From Rhynchopus euleeides (taxonomy: Eukaryota; Euglenozoa; Diplonemea; Diplonemida; Diplonemidae), in contig OY723253.1 of NCBI GenBank assembly GCA_963210315.1, positions 620,001 through 684,000 of the forward strand: DNA of 64,000 nt, in the 5' to 3' direction. The notes under the pieces are model-generated. The model was not told where the DNA came from. It saw only the letters and a program-made list of their open reading frames with translations, and did not search any database. The stretch's first letter is position 1, and each line of letters begins with the position of its first letter. The position numbers were made by a program, and so were the translations under genes. This document shows positions 1 through 12,988 of the stretch, in pieces.

Positions 1-328
1 AGGGCGTGAGGAGGAGACAGCCAACCCCTCCGGAGTGTCCGGTGTATTCGTGGGGGCATAGCAGGGAGCGGAGTCCCACCTCGAGCTCATCCCCGTCCTT
101 TATACCGGCGTACTGCACCTCCGCATCGTTGTCCGTGATCTCGGGGGCCTCGCCCTCGCCCCGGATCCGCATCTTCAGCCTCCGCCCCGCGTGCATCTCG
201 CCCTCCTCGTTTTCGCTAACCCCCAGTATCTCCGCGAGCCTGTCCTTCAGCTCCCCCACCGTCTCCTCCTCCTCCACCCCCAGGTTGACGTGCTTCCCGG
301 TGGCGGTGCATATCGCAGTGATGTCCAT
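1..328 (-). CDS. Ubiquitin-like domain protein, 5' part (runs off window)
   Basis: An open reading frame starts at the ATG at 328-326 and stays open to the window edge. The first ~87 residues look like a beta-grasp ubiquitin-like fold: a strand start (MDITAIC), a helix-like stretch (TVGELKDRLAEILGV), then GRRLKMRI and IKDGDELEVGLR, which match the usual K-x-x-I/L and D-G-D-x-L pattern before the last strand. No di-glycine tail follows within the visible part, so it is more likely a ubiquitin-like domain at the N terminus of a larger protein than a conjugatable modifier. The last ~22 codons (SLLCPHEY...) are less convincing and could be intron; no GTATG donor is present in them. The family is seen by pattern only; the partner and pathway are unknown. 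Confidence 0.55.
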   Translation of the reverse strand, partial: MDITAICTATGKHVNLGVEEEETVGELKDRLAEILGVSENEEGEMHAGRRLKMRIRGEGEAPEITDNDAEVQYAGIKDGDELEVGLRSLLCPHEYTGHSGGVGCLLLTP

Positions 329-1738
329 TGCGAGGCGGGGTGGTGGTGGTGGCGATCGGGGGTTACCCTGTGTGTGCCGAATGGGTCTGGCAACCTGTGA
401 GGGAGGGAGGGGGTGAGGAGACAGCGGGAAAGGTGAGCCCGGGGTGGTTTGGCTGTGGCGAGGCGCGGCCCCGGCAGAGCGCCGAACGCCTGCTGCGGTG
501 GTGCGATGTGGTATGCAAGGGAGGGTTGGTGTGTTGGTGTGGGTGTTGGGGAGGGGGGAGGGAGGGTGTGCCTTCGAAGATCCTCCGAAAGAACACCGCA
601 GATCGGATCTCGTCTCTTCCGCGTCTTCCGGGGTCTTGGGGGTTTCACAGACTAAACTGTTGCCGCTGCTGCACGACAAAGCGCAGTAAACTCCCCTCAG
701 CTGCCATCACCACAGGAAATATGCTGATCCGGCAGTCGCTTATTATTGACCCGGTGTGACCATCAGAAGAAAAAGACCGGGATTGTTAGAAGGATGGTCC
801 CATAGAATCTCTACACGAAGGCTGCGTTTTGCGCCGGACGCGGGCGGGTGTGGCTGTGGGGTTTTCTGCTTACACCTGTCGGCACAACACAGCAGTTGGC
901 TGGGGCAGCTGCGGCTCCGGCCCAGGAGGCTCTAAATCGTCTTGGGGGACATCCACTCACAAACAAAACGACGGTCGGATTTGCAAATGCAGGAGGCAGG
1001 AACAGATGCATTTGGCGGAGGTACGCACATGCGGGGGGGTGGGGGAGCAGAGGACAGAGCAAAAGAGTCGCAACACCCTCTCGCTCTCCTCGCTATGCCC
1101 GCGTCAACTGAATCGAGGGTGGTGGTAACTTGCCTGTTCTTGCATGAAGACAGCCCGTTCAGACACCCTTTCTAAACTTAGCGGCAGATGATGTGTGCAA
1201 CACCAATGATGCACAACAATGCCTTCTATCTGACACACACAGTTGTTGTGAGCTACGATCGGCACATGGTCTACTCAGGCAAACGTGGTCACGTGAATCG
1301 TTTTGCCGTAGAACGCACCGAGCAGCCTGATCGTGATGCGATCTACACTGTACACAGACACCCACGCATGGAAGCGGCCACATTGTCCCCACTGCGAAGC
1401 CCCCCCACACACTCCCCACTCCCCACTCTACTATAGTTGCTGGGACAACGGAAAGACACAGCCACATATACAAAGCATGCGTGCGTACACAAACAATCAC
1501 CACAACCACATCTCTATGAACTAACAGGGGGGGAGAAAAGATCCCAGAACTTTCCAGCATTATCCCGGCATTTTTTATTGTTCGGGTCGTTCGGACCGCA
1601 TCGATAACCCACCGGCATGACACTGCACTACGAAGTGTAAGACGGGGCAACCAGGGGCAGCCCTGTGTGCCATCATCGTCGAACATGCCGGACATGATTT
1701 TTTTAAAGCCCTGGAACAGAAACAGGCACACCCCCGCC
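329..1738. other. Intergenic spacer
   Basis: I see no supportable gene in this 1.4 kb. It is rich in TG/CA and C runs and has only short overlapping open frames with no recognisable protein. It separates the 3' end of the WD40/coiled-coil gene from the ubiquitin-like gene downstream of it on the minus strand. Confidence 0.6.
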
Positions 1739-4700
1739 TCACAGGGCACGCTGCGGCAGGAGCCCCATCAGCGACGGCGGCGCCGGGACCCGGTTATTCT
1801 CTGGCGGGAGCGGCGACACCCTGCCTGTGGCAGACGTGTTCCCCGACACACTCCGCGGCTCGCTGAGCAGGTTAGAGTACTTCAGCACCAGCCCGCTCGC
1901 CTCCTCCTCGAGCGCCTCCAGCTCGGGCAGGGCCATGTGCGGCAGCTCGACCTCGAGGTGCTTCGACAGGGCCTGCACGCTGGCAAACAGGTCCGACAGG
2001 TCCGACACCACCTCGCTGACATTCGTCTTCCGCGACAGAGAGGGAGGCATCGCGGAGCTCGTCGAGCGGGGGCGGTGGTCGTCCTGCCCGACGGAGGCGA
2101 CCAGGGCGGCGTGCTTCTCCTTCAGGCTCCGCAGCTTGTCATCCCGCAGCTTCAGCTGCCCGGCAACCAGCTGCACCACGCAGCGCAGCGCGACGTTCTC
2201 CATCTCCGCCTCCCTCGCCGCACGCTGCATCCCCTGCGCGTCGGTGGGAATCCCGAAGACAGACGACGCAGAGCTCGTCCCCGACGGAGGGTTCCCAGGC
2301 CGCCTCCCAGGGGTGTCGCCCCCAGGCCTCCCCTGCCTGTTGCTATGGAGGATACCCAAGATGTGTTTGTAGGCCTGCTGCAGCTTGAGAATCGACGACT
2401 GCAGCTGCGAGTTCCTCTCGTGGAGCAGCCCCGTGTCCCGGTTGAACATATCCCGGAGACTCTCGAAGAGCGCCCGGTCCGAGTCGTGGCTCCCCGGGAG
2501 CCCCTCCGAGGTGTTGAGGAGCGCGCCCACCTTGTCGAAGTCGCGCTTCACCCGGCGGGTCTGGTCGTTCAGCGCCTCCACCACAGCGGCATCCGCCTCC
2601 ACGCCCAGGGTGCGCGCCTGGAGGAACTGCGCCACCTCATCCAGGTTGTCCAGCTGGCTCTGGTAGAACGACGGGTCCTGCACAGAGGCAGTGAAACTCC
2701 CCAAGGCACCGCCTGTGGGCGTGCCGGGGGTCTGCCTGGGTGTGTGGTGGTGTGGCGGGGTGCCGGTGCGGTGGGTGCTGTGCGGCGCCCCACCCGAGCG
2801 GCTCCGCCCGCTGCGCGCCGGGGAGATCCCGCTGTGCTGGATGTTGAGGTTGGCAGGCGGGTTGCCGCCGACCCCTGCCGCCCCACGCCACCTCCCTCCG
2901 TTCGGCGGGGCAACCGCCCCCCTGGGGCGGAGCTGGCTGTGGCTCTCCATCGCCTCCGCCTCCGCCTCGTCGATGCGCCGCTGCCGCAGCCTGTCGGACA
3001 TCTCCTCGATCTGCAGCCGCAGCGCGCTGTTGATGCGCAGCTGCTCGCGGTATTCCTCCGTCATGTTGTGCAGCTCCTGCCGTGCCGTCTCCAGCAGCAT
3101 CTCCTGGTCTTCAAACACAGGCGACTCATCGGGGTAGACATGCGCCGGGCGCGGCGGCGTTTCAAACGACGAGTTGTTGAGATGCGACTCCCCCTTGGCA
3201 GGGCTGTACCCCTTCGACAGGCGCTCGATCTGCTCTTTGTAGAGCGATATCTCGGAGTCCTTCTGCTCCTTCTCGTCACGCTCCTTCGCCACCTCCTCCT
3301 GCAGGGCGGTGGCCTGCTTCAGGAGGCCTGCCACCTTCGACTCCGCCTCGGTGAACTGGTCTACCAGCTGGTTCTTATCGAGGGCGAGGAACATGTTTTT
3401 GCTTTTGAACTCTGCGATGGTTTTCCGGAGGGTCTGGTTTGCCTCGCGCAGGTCTGCCACCTGCTTTTCGAGCTCGGCGATCTTGGCGGGGCTGGCCGCG
3501 CCCGACTCGGCCTCAGCCTGGCTGCGGGTCAGGTCTCTCACCTTCTGCCGCTCAGCATGCAGGGTGTCCTCCAGCGCTGCGGCAGCGGCCTCCGCCTCGT
3601 CGCTCTTCTGCGTCATCTCCTTCGCGATCTCCCTGTAGTCCTCCGCCGTCTGCTTCTGCTGGTTCAGCTCGCGCTCCCCGTTGCTGGCGGCGGTGCGCAG
3701 CTCAGCCACACGCGCCTCCAGATCGCTGCAGCGCTGCTGCCACTCCTTCACCTCAGCCTCATGCCCGATGGTGCTCGAATCCAGCTGTGAGGTTGACGCA
3801 TCCTGCTGCTCCTGCTGCTGCTGCTGCTGTTCCTGCTGCAGGTCCTCAAGCTTTTTCTCCTGAAGGGGGTGTGGGGTGGGTAGTGAAGTCTGATAAAAAA
3901 CATGAAGCTGTTGGTTGTGCTGCAGTAGCATGTTTACAACAACTAACCCACAGAGTCTGACAGCCTGATACCACCACCGCTCACCGGCATACCAGATGCC
4001 CCGCACGATCACGTGCCTTCGAAGCCTCTTCCTCCGCCTCCCGGAGGCCGCGCACCAGCACCGTGTTCTGCTCCGTCATGTCGGCAAGCTTCTGCGCGGT
4101 GGGGTCCATGGTATCGCCTATCGTGTCCTTCAGCTGGACGATGTCCTTTGTGAGCTGGTCATTCTCGATGCCCTGTTGCGTGGGGGGTTGATTGCCGAGT
4201 GTGAATGGAAAAGCAAGCCTGTTGCGTGCGGGAAGTGTTATTAGTCCCTGTTTACCCTGTTTAACGCCGCGCGTGAGACGTTTATGTGGCGTTTTAAAAA
4301 GTACATGTGGCCTCGTCCAGAGCTTGGCGGAGCCGAACTGCTGGACATCAATCGGGGATCGGCTCCCACCGCAATCGCCGAAGTCAACAAGGCTGCCTGT
4401 ACTTTAGGTTCCTCAACGACCTCAAGCCCAGGCGGTTGAACGGGAAGACAGGCCGCCTCGAGGTGAATTTTGACTGCCAAACGACGGGTGGGCGTGCTGA
4501 GACCGCTACACCCGCACCCTGGCACCGACTCCGCCGAAAATGACTTGAGGATGTTGACACATCTTTGAATGGGCGAAGCAAGGGGATATCTCTGCAGAGT
4601 GGCCTGTCGAAACCGAGCGAAACTGAGCGACAAACAGCCTGCTGAGTGGCAGGCGACAATCCGACCTCCTTTGTTGCAGAAAAGTACCTCAAGGACAACA

Positions 4701-7700
4701 ACGCGAAGCCGATCTCCACGCCGGAAACGAGCCCAACATACCAGGGTGTCTGCCTGCTCCTGCAGCTGCATGATCTCAGCCTGTTTCTCATCGCACACCA
4801 CGTTGCAGTTCTCGAGGTGCTCGTGCAGCCGTGCCACCTCACGCTCCAGCTGCATCTTCTCCTCCTCCAGACTCCGCAGGCGCTCCTGCATGTCGCCGCC
4901 CTCCCACTCCTCCACGGCGTGCTGCAGCGCCTCCACACGCTCCTCTGCTGCAGCCAGCTCCGCCGTGAGGTGGCGCACCGTCTCGGGGTCAGGCCCCGAG
5001 GCACGCCGACGCGCCGTGTCGTCGAGGTTCGTCGCAAACGGCGACGGGGCACCCGAGTCAGCCGCAACAGAGCCGTCGTCGCCGTTCTGCGTTGGGGGGA
5101 CGGTGTGTGTTGTGCATAAGTCACAACGAAATCAGGGAGGCAGCAGCCATCAGAATCGCGACCTGCACACACGACTAAACAAAAGTATTCCCTCAGCCCC
5201 CCTCCCACACCGCCATCTGCCATACCTTGCCGCGGGAGGGCTCTGAGCTGCCGCGCGATTGCAGCGAGCGCTCCTCGGTCTCCTGCAGCAGGCGGCGCAG
5301 GTCCTCGACCTCGTCCGACGAGTGGCGCAGCTGCTCCTGCAGCTGCTTGACCTCGAGGCGCGCCGTCTCACGCTCATCCAGCAGCTGGCTGGAGTCAGCC
5401 TCGTGGCGGGTCCTTTCCTCCTCCAGCGTCCGCTGGTCCCGATCCAGCTGCGACTTCAGCTCGTTTGTCGTCAGCTCAAACTGCTTCTCCAGCTTGCGGG
5501 CCAGGTCCTCCTCGTCGGGGAGGGCTTGCGTGGCCTCCGTCTCCTGCACGGCGTGAGGGGTGAGGGAGAGGGAGGGGGGGGTGCAGCAGGCGTGAAGGGA
5601 ATCACCAAGGATTCGGGCCAATCCTAGCATAGTTTACCATCTTTCGCGTCCCCAACAAGTGTGCAACATGCGTAAGGCGCGGCGGTGCATACCTCCAACT
5701 CCGCCAGCTTCTCCCGGGCAGCACGCAGCAGCTGGCGCAGCTCGTTGGCTTCAGTCAGGGCCATGCGGTGGTCTGCTTCAGTCTGCTGCAGCTCGAGTGC
5801 CGTCTCTGCGTGCTCCTGCGCCTTTGTGGTGTACTGTGCCTCGCTCTCCGCAAGCCTGCCTTGCAGGGTGGCCAGGTCCTTTGCGGCCTTGGCTGCTGCA
5901 CGCTCTGCCTGGTCCTTCTCGTCGTCGAGGTCCTGCTGCAGGGTCTCGGCAGCGGCAGCGGCCTCCGCCGCCTGGCGGCGCTGCGTGGAGAGGTCGCTGC
6001 GCAGCTTCTGCTGCACCTCGGCCTGCACATCGGACACTGTCTGGCGGGCCTCCAACTGGCCCTCAGCCTCGTCGCACCTCACCTGCAAGGCACGCTTCTC
6101 CTCCTCCGCCTGCCGCAGCAGCCTCCCCAGCTCTGCCTCCTTCTCCTCCAGACGGCGCTCCGTTGCCTCGAGGTTGCTCTGCGTGTCGTCGTGCACAGAG
6201 GCCTGTGGTGGTGGTGGTGGTGATGGTGTGGCATCCCAAAAGGTCTGGCAGCAGTGGTGATGCACTCCGGCCCCCCTCCCCCCTCACAGGGGCGCGACAT
6301 ACTTCGAGCTTCCACTTCGCAGCTTCGAGCTGTCCAAGGCGTGCCTTGTCGGTCAGCTCGCGCAGCTGTGCACGGAGCCCCTCTGACTCTTCCGTCACGC
6401 GCTGCACCTCCGAGTCGAGGCTCTCGACCTCCTCCAATGCGGCCGCCAGCTCCTGCGCCTTGTGCTGCGTGCGTGCCTCCGTCGCATCGAGCTTCTGCTG
6501 CAGAAGTGCCAGAGACTCGGCGCTGCCGCCCTTCTCCATCTGCAGCTCCTCGACGCGGCGCTTGTTGTCTGCCAGATCCTGCTTGAGGGCTGCGCTCTGC
6601 TGGGAGGCTGCGCGCAGCTCTGCCAGGTCGGCCTCTGCATCGTCGAGGGTGCTGCGCATGTCGAGCAGCTGTGCCTTGGCCTTGCGCAGGTCCCGCTTGG
6701 CCTCGCGGCTCTCGTCGCGGTCTTGCTGCAGCTGTGCCACCTGCGCTAGCAGCTCGTCACGCTCTGCCCCAACCTCGGCGTCACGCAGGACCTGCACCTT
6801 GGCGTCAGACAGCTCTTCTGCAGTCTGGCGCAGCTGCCGCTCCAGCATGCCGACGCTGCGTTGGAGGTCCTCTGCAGCAGCAGCCTTGGCGCGAGTGTCG
6901 CACAGCTCGTCTGTGAGGGTGTCGAGCTTGCGCTGCAGATCCTTCGCCTCGGCCTTGCGCCCCTTGCTGTCGCTGAGCATGCCCTCCAGCTCAGCGATGA
7001 ACTGCTCGGCGTCCTCCAGCTTCTGCTTCAAGCCCGTCGCCTCCACCGACAGCTTGCGGTGGTCCTTCCGCAGGTCGCGCAGCTCTGCCCCTTCGCTCAG
7101 GCGCGATGCATCGGCGGCAGATTCGAACTCGCTGAGGCGGGCGCGCAGGCGGGCCGCCTCATCCTCGAGTGAGGGGAGGCGTGCGCTCTGTGCCTGCAGT
7201 GTGGCGTTGTGGGCCTCCAGGCGTGCTGCCGACTCGGTGAGGGCGGTGGCCTGCGCTGTTTTGTCAGCCGCCTGTTTGCGCGCCTCGTCGTGTCGGGCAG
7301 TCATGGCGTCGAGCCGGCGTTTCGACTCGGCGTGCTGTGTGATCTCCTTCCGGAGCTCTGCCTTCAACTCCCGCAGCTCGGCAGACTCCAGCTGCCTGGA
7401 GGTGTCTGCCTGCGCTTCTGCGTCACCCACGCGTGCACGCAGGTCGGAAATCACAGCTGTGTCGGTGCGTGCGCGGATGTCAGCCTCGTGGCTGATGCGC
7501 TTCTTCTCGCTATCCGCTGCATCGGCAGCCTTCTCCGCCTCCTGCAGACGTGCCTTTAGGGTGTCGATGATGTCAGCCTTCGACTTGCGCACGAGCTCCT
7601 CCTGCTGCACGGCTGTGGCCAGGTCTGCCTTTGCAGCGTCGTACTTCTCCTTGTGCTCGGCGGCATCAGCTGCAGCTTTGCGGAGCTCCTTCCGCACTTC

Positions 7701-10700
7701 GCGCAGCGACGCAGCGTCGTGTGTCTTGGCGCCGTTGATGCGGTCCTCCAGCGCCTCTGCCCGCACCTTCAGGTCGTCGCGCTCCTCCTCCAGCAGGGTG
7801 GCACGCTGCTTCAGGGCTGCCGCATCTGCCGCTGTCCTGCGCAGGTCACGCCGCAGGTCGTGCACCTCATCGGTGTCGCCCTGCTGTGCTTTGCGGGCCG
7901 CCTCCAGCTCATGCACACGGGCACGTGCCTCAGCGAGGGAGGCGTGGTGGCGTGCCTGTGCGTCCTGCAGTGCGTCGCGCTCGTCCTCCGCATCACGCAG
8001 GCGCTCCTGGCATGCTGTGAGGTCGCCCGACGCCTTCCGCAGGTCGCGCCGCAGGTCACGTGCCACCCCTGCATCGGAGGCCTTCAGGGTGCCGAGCTGC
8101 GCCTCGAGCTCGTAGTTTGCCGCCTCCAGCTTCGCCGCACGGCTCTCGCCCTCGCGCGCCCGCTGCTCCGCACGTTCCAAACGCACCCGCTTCTCGGCAA
8201 GATCCGCCAGGCGCTCGGCGCGCTCTGCTGCATCCACTTGCCCCGCATCGACTTCGCGCTGCAGGTCGGCAACGCGCGCAGCATCGCGCCGCAGGTCACG
8301 ACGCAGCTCACGTGCCTCTGCAACTGCTGCCGTGGCACGGTCGTCAGCGTCAGACGTGGCTGCTTCTGCATCCTCCAGCCGCGACGACAGGCTCTCACGG
8401 AGGCGCTGCTCAGCCGCCACCGCTGCACGCAGGGAGGTGTTGGCTGTCGTCAGCTCTTCCAGCCGCGCCTGCAGACGGCCCCCGTCGTCGGCAGACGCGC
8501 GGGCCGCTGCCGCCCTGGCGGCGCTGTCAGAAAGCTGCACCCTCAGCGACTCGATGAGGCGCTCCTTCTCCTGCAGCTCCTCCACGAGGCCCTCCTTCAG
8601 GCGCGCAAACTCGTCCCTCAGCCCCTCGTGCGTGGCGCTATCCGCAGCACTGTCACGGAACTCTGGGGAACGCGAAGGGGTGCGTGTCGGCACGGCACCC
8701 CCGATAGACGCCTCGATGTAATCCGCAGCCCTGCTGCTGACCGGCTGCCGCGTGGGGGCACTCGCCTCGGACCCAGGGGGCGAGATGGAGCGGACACGCT
8801 CCTGGTTGTAGTGCTCCACCTTGTCGTTCAGCAGCGAGATGATATTGGACGACTTCCGCGTTCGCGCAGCATCATACAGCGACGAGATGAAGGACACAGC
8901 CTCGCGGTAGTCCCCCAGCACAGACTTCAGAGACGTCTCGGGGCTCAGCACTGCCGACTCGATTTCATCACGCCACTGCCGGATCTCCGTTGCGTCCTGC
9001 TCCAGAAGCTCCTGCACGCTGTTCAGATGCTGCAGCGCTTCGTCGCGCTCCTTCTGCAGCGCCGTCACGCTGTCCACGATCCCGGCAACCCAGTCCCCGG
9101 CACCTGCCACCTCGAAGAAGCCTGCGAGGGCCTCCTTGTCGCCGAGCAGGCGCCGCACCTCTGCCACGACATCGCAGCGCTCCTTCCCCAGCGCCCTGTC
9201 GAGCAGATCCTGCAACAGCTGCATGTCGCCGCGAGCCCCGCTGCTGCTGGCACCGCTGTGCCTGCTGTGCTCGCTGCGCTGATCCGCAGGCTGCAGCGGC
9301 GGCGACAGGACCGGGGGCTCGGGGTGCCCGTGGGCACCAACACCCTCCCCCACACCGACCCCCACACCCTCGGCAGACACATCCACAGACAGCGACGAAG
9401 ACTCCGGCGAAGACGTGTCAGTCAGGCTCTCCAGGGCAGCCGCATGGGGTGTCGTCTCCTGCTCAGGCTGCTGCGACGATGCCGACGTGGCTGCCATGGA
9501 GGACGCCGCCGCACGCAGCGTCTGGATCTCGTTGACAATGCCACTCACATCCGCAGCACCCAGCATGTCGCGTATCCTCTCGAGATAGCCGGACGACACC
9601 CTCTGCGCGCTCCGCGCGTCATCCAGTGCACGCTCCGCCTCCGCCAGCCGCTGCGAGACCACGCCCCCACGTGACAGGCCGACGGGGCGCGCCACCGGCG
9701 CCACGACAGCAGCAGCCCTCAGGTCCGCCACCTCCTCCGCGAGGTGGCGCACCGCCTCGACAATGTCGGACCGGCCCTCCGGCAGCACCGTGCGCACCTG
9801 GTCCAGCTGGTGCGCCAGCAGGTCCCGCTCCGTCTCCAGGTCGAACACGCGGTCCTCCAGCCCCTGCAGACGCTGTGCGGTGCGGTGCGACCCTGCAGGC
9901 GAGGGCGGCAGCGGGGGCCGCCCCCCTGCGCTGCCGGTGGGCGACACGTCGTCGCCCTGCTGCTCGCTGCGCCTCGCCGCCTCGAGGGAGGCCTCGGCCC
10001 GCGACGCCTTGGCGATGGCGGCGTCGCGCTCCCCCTCCGCCTCCGCCGCCAGCTCCTCCAGCTCGTCGGTGCGGGCCTCCGCCTCCTCCTTCTGGGCAGA
10101 CGCGGCACGCAGCAGCTCGTTGAGGTGCGCCACCTCCTCGCGCAGCGCCGCAGCCACCTCAGGCTTCTCGCAGGAGGCAACGGTTGCCTCGCGCACAGCC
10201 TCCACATGCGCGTTGAAATCCCGCTCGTTCGTCTCCAGCGCCTTCCGGAGGGAGGCAGCCTCAGACTGCGCTTCGTCGCGCTCAGCCTCTGCGTCACGCA
10301 GCAGCTTCTGCAGGCCCTTCTGGCGCCCTGCCCCAGCCTCCTCTGCGTCAGCCACCTTCGCCTCCAGCCTGCGCCGCTCACCCGCAGACGCGTCGAGGTC
10401 CTGCTGCAGCTGCGCCAGCTGGTCCTCTAGCCCGCGCAGCTGGGAGTCTCTGTTGCTGAGCTTTGCCACCAGGGCATCGCGGTCACTCCCCAGCGCGTCG
10501 TTGTCGTGCTGCAGCCGCGAGATGGCCTCCGTGGCGTCGTCGAGGCTGTCCTGCAGGTCCCCCATCTGCCGGGTGAAAGCAGCGTGCCCCTCGTGCCGCT
10601 TCTCCGCTGCCTCCGTCGCGCCCTGCGACACACGGGCCACCTCATCTGTCAGGCGCTCCTTCTCTGCATCGGCAAGGCTCAGCTGCGACTCCAGCAGCCG

Positions 10701-12308
10701 TATGTGCTCCTCATCCTCCGCATGCCCGATGGCAGCACGCTCCACCTCATTCGACAGGAAGCTGACCCGCTCGTCACGGCTGGAGAGGCGCGTCTTCAGC
10801 TCTGCGTTCTCCGTCTCCGACACGCGGCGGTGCCCCTCCAGCTCTGCGGTCTTCTTTGCGAGGAGGAGGTTGGCAGAGGCCACTTCATTCTCCTGCTCGT
10901 TGAGCTTCAGCTGCAGCGTCGCGCTGCGCTGCTTCTCCAGCTCCAGGGCTGACTCCAGGTGCGGCACGCTGGCGGCGCGCGTCGCCTGATGCGCCGCCTG
11001 CAGCCTCGCCTCCTGCTCCTGCTCCCGCAGCTGCCGCAGCTCCTCGTCGACAGCCCTCCGCTCCTCTTTGAACTTCTCACCGGAAGCACGCTCGATGTCC
11101 TGCTCCTTCTCCACAACAATCCGCTGCAGGTCTTTGTGCATATCCTCGATGTGCATCAAATCCTCCGCCTGCGCCTCCACCTTCGCATTGAGCCCTGCGA
11201 TCCTCTCGTCCTTCTTCTGCTCCATCCGGAGGTATTTATTCAGCATCTCGGTGTGCTGCTGTTTGTAAGAATCCTGCGCCATCGCAAGGTCCTCCCTCAG
11301 GCGCTGGCACTCCTCGGTGTCAAACGCCTGCTGGAAGCCCCAGACATGCAGCGTCTTGTCGGCTGCTGCGGACCACACCTCGCTGTGCTCCCTCTGTGCC
11401 ACAACCTTCACGAGCGATGTGATGAATCCTTGGTGGTTCCCCAGGCGCCGCAGCATCTTGAAGTCGCGTGCGGACCACACGCAGATGGTATTGTCAACCC
11501 CGCCGCTCCACACCTCTGCATCGATAGCGAGCAGGCAGTTGACAGGCCCATCGTGCGCCTCGAGCGTAGCGAGGGGGGCGTATGTTGTGCCCTCCCACAC
11601 CTGGACCAACCCGTCTTCGCCTGCTGTCCAGATCATGTCGTGGTGGTAGAGAACAGAGAACACAGCCCCGCTGTGGGCGTGGATCCGCTGCAGGGCGTCG
11701 CCCGAGGCGATGTCCCACACGCGGTATGTCCCGTCATCGCTTGCGCTGAGCAGCACCCTGCCCTTGCAGCACATCGACCGCACCGCACCCCCGTGCCCCG
11801 ACATCTTCTGCAGGACCTGGAACTCCCGATTCCACATCAGGATGAGGAAGTCGGCGGACCCGGTGAAAACCCTAGTGTGCTGCCCGTGGCCCATGTGTGC
11901 GATGGCGTTGACAGCTCCGGAGTGTCGTTTAAACTCGCCGCCTGACGCTTCCCGCACAGAGGAGGAGAGGTAGACTTTGATGATGCCACCGGCATAGCCG
12001 ACCCATACAGTGGGCCCGACCACGGCGATGCAAGAGGGGTGGCCGCAACGCTCCGTTTCGTCCACCATTGCGAGGACCTTGCATCTCGGGTCACGGACGA
12101 CGATCTGACCGCTCTTTGTGATGGTCCACACACGGCCCTTGACGTAGGCAGCGCTGCGCACATCGGACAAGGCGTCGTGGAAGGACTCCACTACGTCCCG
12201 CTCCTCCTCCTCGCAGAAGGTCGCGTGTGTCGCCGCCCCCACCGTGCTGGCTGCGGCATGGTGCCTGCTGCTCGTCAAACTGGGCGACCGTTTGGCAGAG
12301 CGGGGCAT
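1739..12308 (-). CDS. Giant WD40-repeat plus coiled-coil protein, six exons
   Basis: Exons (minus): 12308-6303, 6202-5693, 5543-5226, 5086-4742, 4172-3993, 3859-1739; all five introns are phase 0, start GTATG and end AG, and joining them gives one frame of about 3,159 residues. Residues ~35-345 hold WD40 repeats with the expected blade endings (SASDDGTYRVWD, AGEDGLVQVWE, GGVDNTICVWS, AAADKTLHVWG). Almost all the rest is Glu/Gln/Lys/Arg/Ala-rich coiled coil with a Pro/Ser linker near 9.3-9.4 kb. A short motif of the form LRRDLRR recurs seven times between 6.7 and 8.3 kb. The ATG at 12308 is preferred over the longer open frame because a polypyrimidine-AG site (AG at 12338-12337) lies 28 nt upstream. 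The architecture suggests a cytoskeletal, basal-body or flagellar scaffold; that is inference, as I recognise no named orthologue. Confidence 0.85.
4173..4741 (-). other. Long intron 4 of the WD40/coiled-coil gene
   Basis: This 569-bp intron is four to six times longer than the other introns of the gene (100-149 bp). On the plus strand it holds a short open stretch (4282-4440, containing MWPRPELGGAELLDIN) and the sequence gtgaatggaaaag, which recurs near 50131, so it may contain remains of a repeat. Confidence 0.5.
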
Positions 12309-12988
12309 GGGGAGGGCGGGGGGGGGGTGCCCCCTCCTGCAGTGGGGGTAGGGGTGGTTGTGCAAGAGGGCAGAAAGTGTGCCCGCACATGCACATGCCA
12401 GGCAGAAGTGAAGGGCTGGGATCGTGAGTTAGACACATGAGATGGGGCTTTGTTGCTTGGTCTCAGGGATGACACACAGAGGACCCGAGGCACAAGGCGT
12501 AGCCGGGTGTTCCTGCAACTGCGATCCTGCGAGGGGGTGTCTGTTGCAGGGTAGCCGCAGAGTAGCGGGGGGGTGGGTGGGGTGGGGGGGCAAACCGGCG
12601 TGTGTTGTCCACTCGGCATCGGGGGTAGGGAGTGTGCAGCTTTGGAAGAGAACACAACGAAGCACAGCAGAAAACATCAAAAAAAAACACACCACAACAC
12701 TGCACCCACACACCCAGGACGCCTTTGAGTGCACGTCTGCAAATCACAATGCGTGTGTGGCTCAATATGCACGAACCAAAAGACACGCAAGGTAATCCGC
12801 AAGAACAGAACTCCTCGAAAGGCAGCGCTGCCTGGGTGTCTGTGTGGAACCCCGATACCGAACAACCTCCGTGTAGCACAAGACCTGCTGATCTGGGTCA
12901 GACAGGGGGGGTGCGAGGGGGCTAAAGGCCCATGCGAAGAGAACAGCAAACGGGTCTAAAAAGAAAGACCCCTCCGGCACGCTCCACA
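12309..12988. promoter_or_regulatory. Upstream region of WD40 gene with acceptor-like polypyrimidine-AG
   Basis: On the minus strand a run of C and T ends in CACTGCAG at 12343-12337, followed by a 28-nt leader and the ATG at 12308. It resembles the 3' splice sites of the introns in this window and could be a spliced-leader acceptor or the end of a 5' UTR intron. The rest of this stretch has no gene I can support. Confidence 0.35.

Noticed and set aside
1667..3790. 707-codon plus-strand frame
   Set aside because: It is the opposite strand of exon 6 of the WD40/coiled-coil gene; GC-rich coding DNA opens the reverse frames. The minus strand has a clear coiled coil and matching splice sites.
5659..8115. 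818-codon plus-strand Ser/Arg-rich frame
   Set aside because: Antisense shadow of the coiled-coil coding region; composition (Ser/Arg/Ala/Cys) is that of reversed Glu/Leu/Ala codons.
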